A DNA stretch of 5,009 nt from JBHIBR01 sp046759145 [NCBI: Nitrospinota bacterium] (GTDB lineage Bacteria > UBA8248), in NCBI GenBank assembly GCA_046759145.1, contig JBHIBR010000164.1:1-5009 (forward strand), written 5' to 3'. Position numbers and translations under genes: made by a program. How positions within the stretch are numbered: position 1 is the stretch's first letter; every line of letters begins with the position of its first letter. This document shows positions 4,770 through 5,009 of this stretch, in pieces. The notes under the pieces were generated by a model. That model did no database searches, was not told the origin of the DNA, and saw only the letters and a program-made list of their open reading frames with translations.

Positions 4770-5009
4770 ATGCGGATGCAAGTGGCCTCAGGGGGGGCCC
4801 TCGACCAGAGGGTGGATGCGGCCATTCTCTTCGTCCCCGAAGCGAAGGCCCCGACGGGGCAGCCGGTCGCCGGACTGGCGCGAAGACCCTCCTCCCTTCG
4901 AGCCCCCGTGGGCAAGAGGGGCTCAGAAGAACCGGCCTTTTCGGGGTGGCCGGTGCCACTGGCCGCCCTGGACCGAAGCCTCGGGGGTCTCCTGGGAGAG
5001 CTCTGGGAG
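4770..5009 (+). CDS. Partial leucyl aminopeptidase-like protein (family M17, N-terminal domain)
   Basis: Open frame of 80 codons from an ATG with a good ribosome site to the window end; it lies 33 bases after the UbiX-like gene. The first residues, MRMQVASGGALDQRVDAAIL (1-20), then FVPEAKAP, resemble the beta-strand start of the PepA/leucyl aminopeptidase N-terminal domain. PLAALDRSLGGLLGELWE (63-80) is the typical following helix, whose family form is AALDxALGGxLxxL. The metal-binding catalytic domain would lie beyond the window. Between the two, about 30 residues rich in Arg, Pro and Ser (roughly 32-61) are longer than usual and do not look like the family. They may be an insertion or a local double frame slip. 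The start could also be the second Met (4776). PepA is a cytoplasmic peptidase, probably unrelated to aromatic catabolism. Confidence 0.6.
   Translation, partial: MRMQVASGGALDQRVDAAILFVPEAKAPTGQPVAGLARRPSSLRAPVGKRGSEEPAFSGWPVPLAALDRSLGGLLGELWE

Noticed and set aside
4092-4781. A 229-codon open frame on the - strand
   Set aside because: It lies opposite the UbiX-like gene, which has all its motifs and a strong ribosome site.

Overview
This GC-rich window has strong GC bias at third codon positions, ordinary bacterial Shine-Dalgarno sequences and close gene packing on the + strand. It fits a chromosomal segment from a high-GC, probably uncultured heterotrophic bacterium (proteobacterial, or one of the soil/sediment/marine candidate phyla with similar gene content). 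No rRNA, tRNA, CRISPR array, transposase or phage gene was seen, and taxonomy cannot be fixed from the sequence alone.

Layout, left to right. (1) 20-906, - strand: a TAXI-type TRAP transporter periplasmic solute receptor with a clear signal peptide. Its C-terminal part is broken by a frame change near 145-157. (2) 907-1325: a divergent intergenic region holding the receptor's ribosome site, a candidate promoter for it and a leader for the rightward genes. (3) 1326-1649, + strand: a short ORF that joins the N-terminal start of a gentisate 1,2-dioxygenase-like cupin protein directly to its C-terminal end. The whole catalytic core is missing. (4) 1729-2007 and 2010-2843: a two-subunit class III extradiol ring-cleavage dioxygenase (LigA-like small subunit, LigB-like catalytic subunit), translationally coupled, with all expected LigB active-site residues present. 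(5) 3003-4037: a Gfo/Idh/MocA-family NAD(P)-dependent oxidoreductase. (6) 4140-4736: a UbiX-like flavin prenyltransferase. (7) 4770 to the window end: the N-terminus of what looks like a leucyl aminopeptidase (PepA, family M17), cut by the window edge.

The + strand genes from 1326 to 4736 read as part of an aromatic-acid catabolic locus. The LigAB-like enzyme would cleave a catecholic or gallic-type ring. The Gfo/Idh/MocA enzyme is a candidate for oxidising or reducing the product; the known protocatechuate 4,5-pathway enzyme LigC belongs to the same superfamily. UbiX would supply prenylated FMN to a UbiD-type (de)carboxylase that is not in the window. The TAXI receptor could feed a carboxylate substrate into the pathway. 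Substrate identity is inference. The gutted gentisate dioxygenase suggests that a second ring-cleavage route was lost here.
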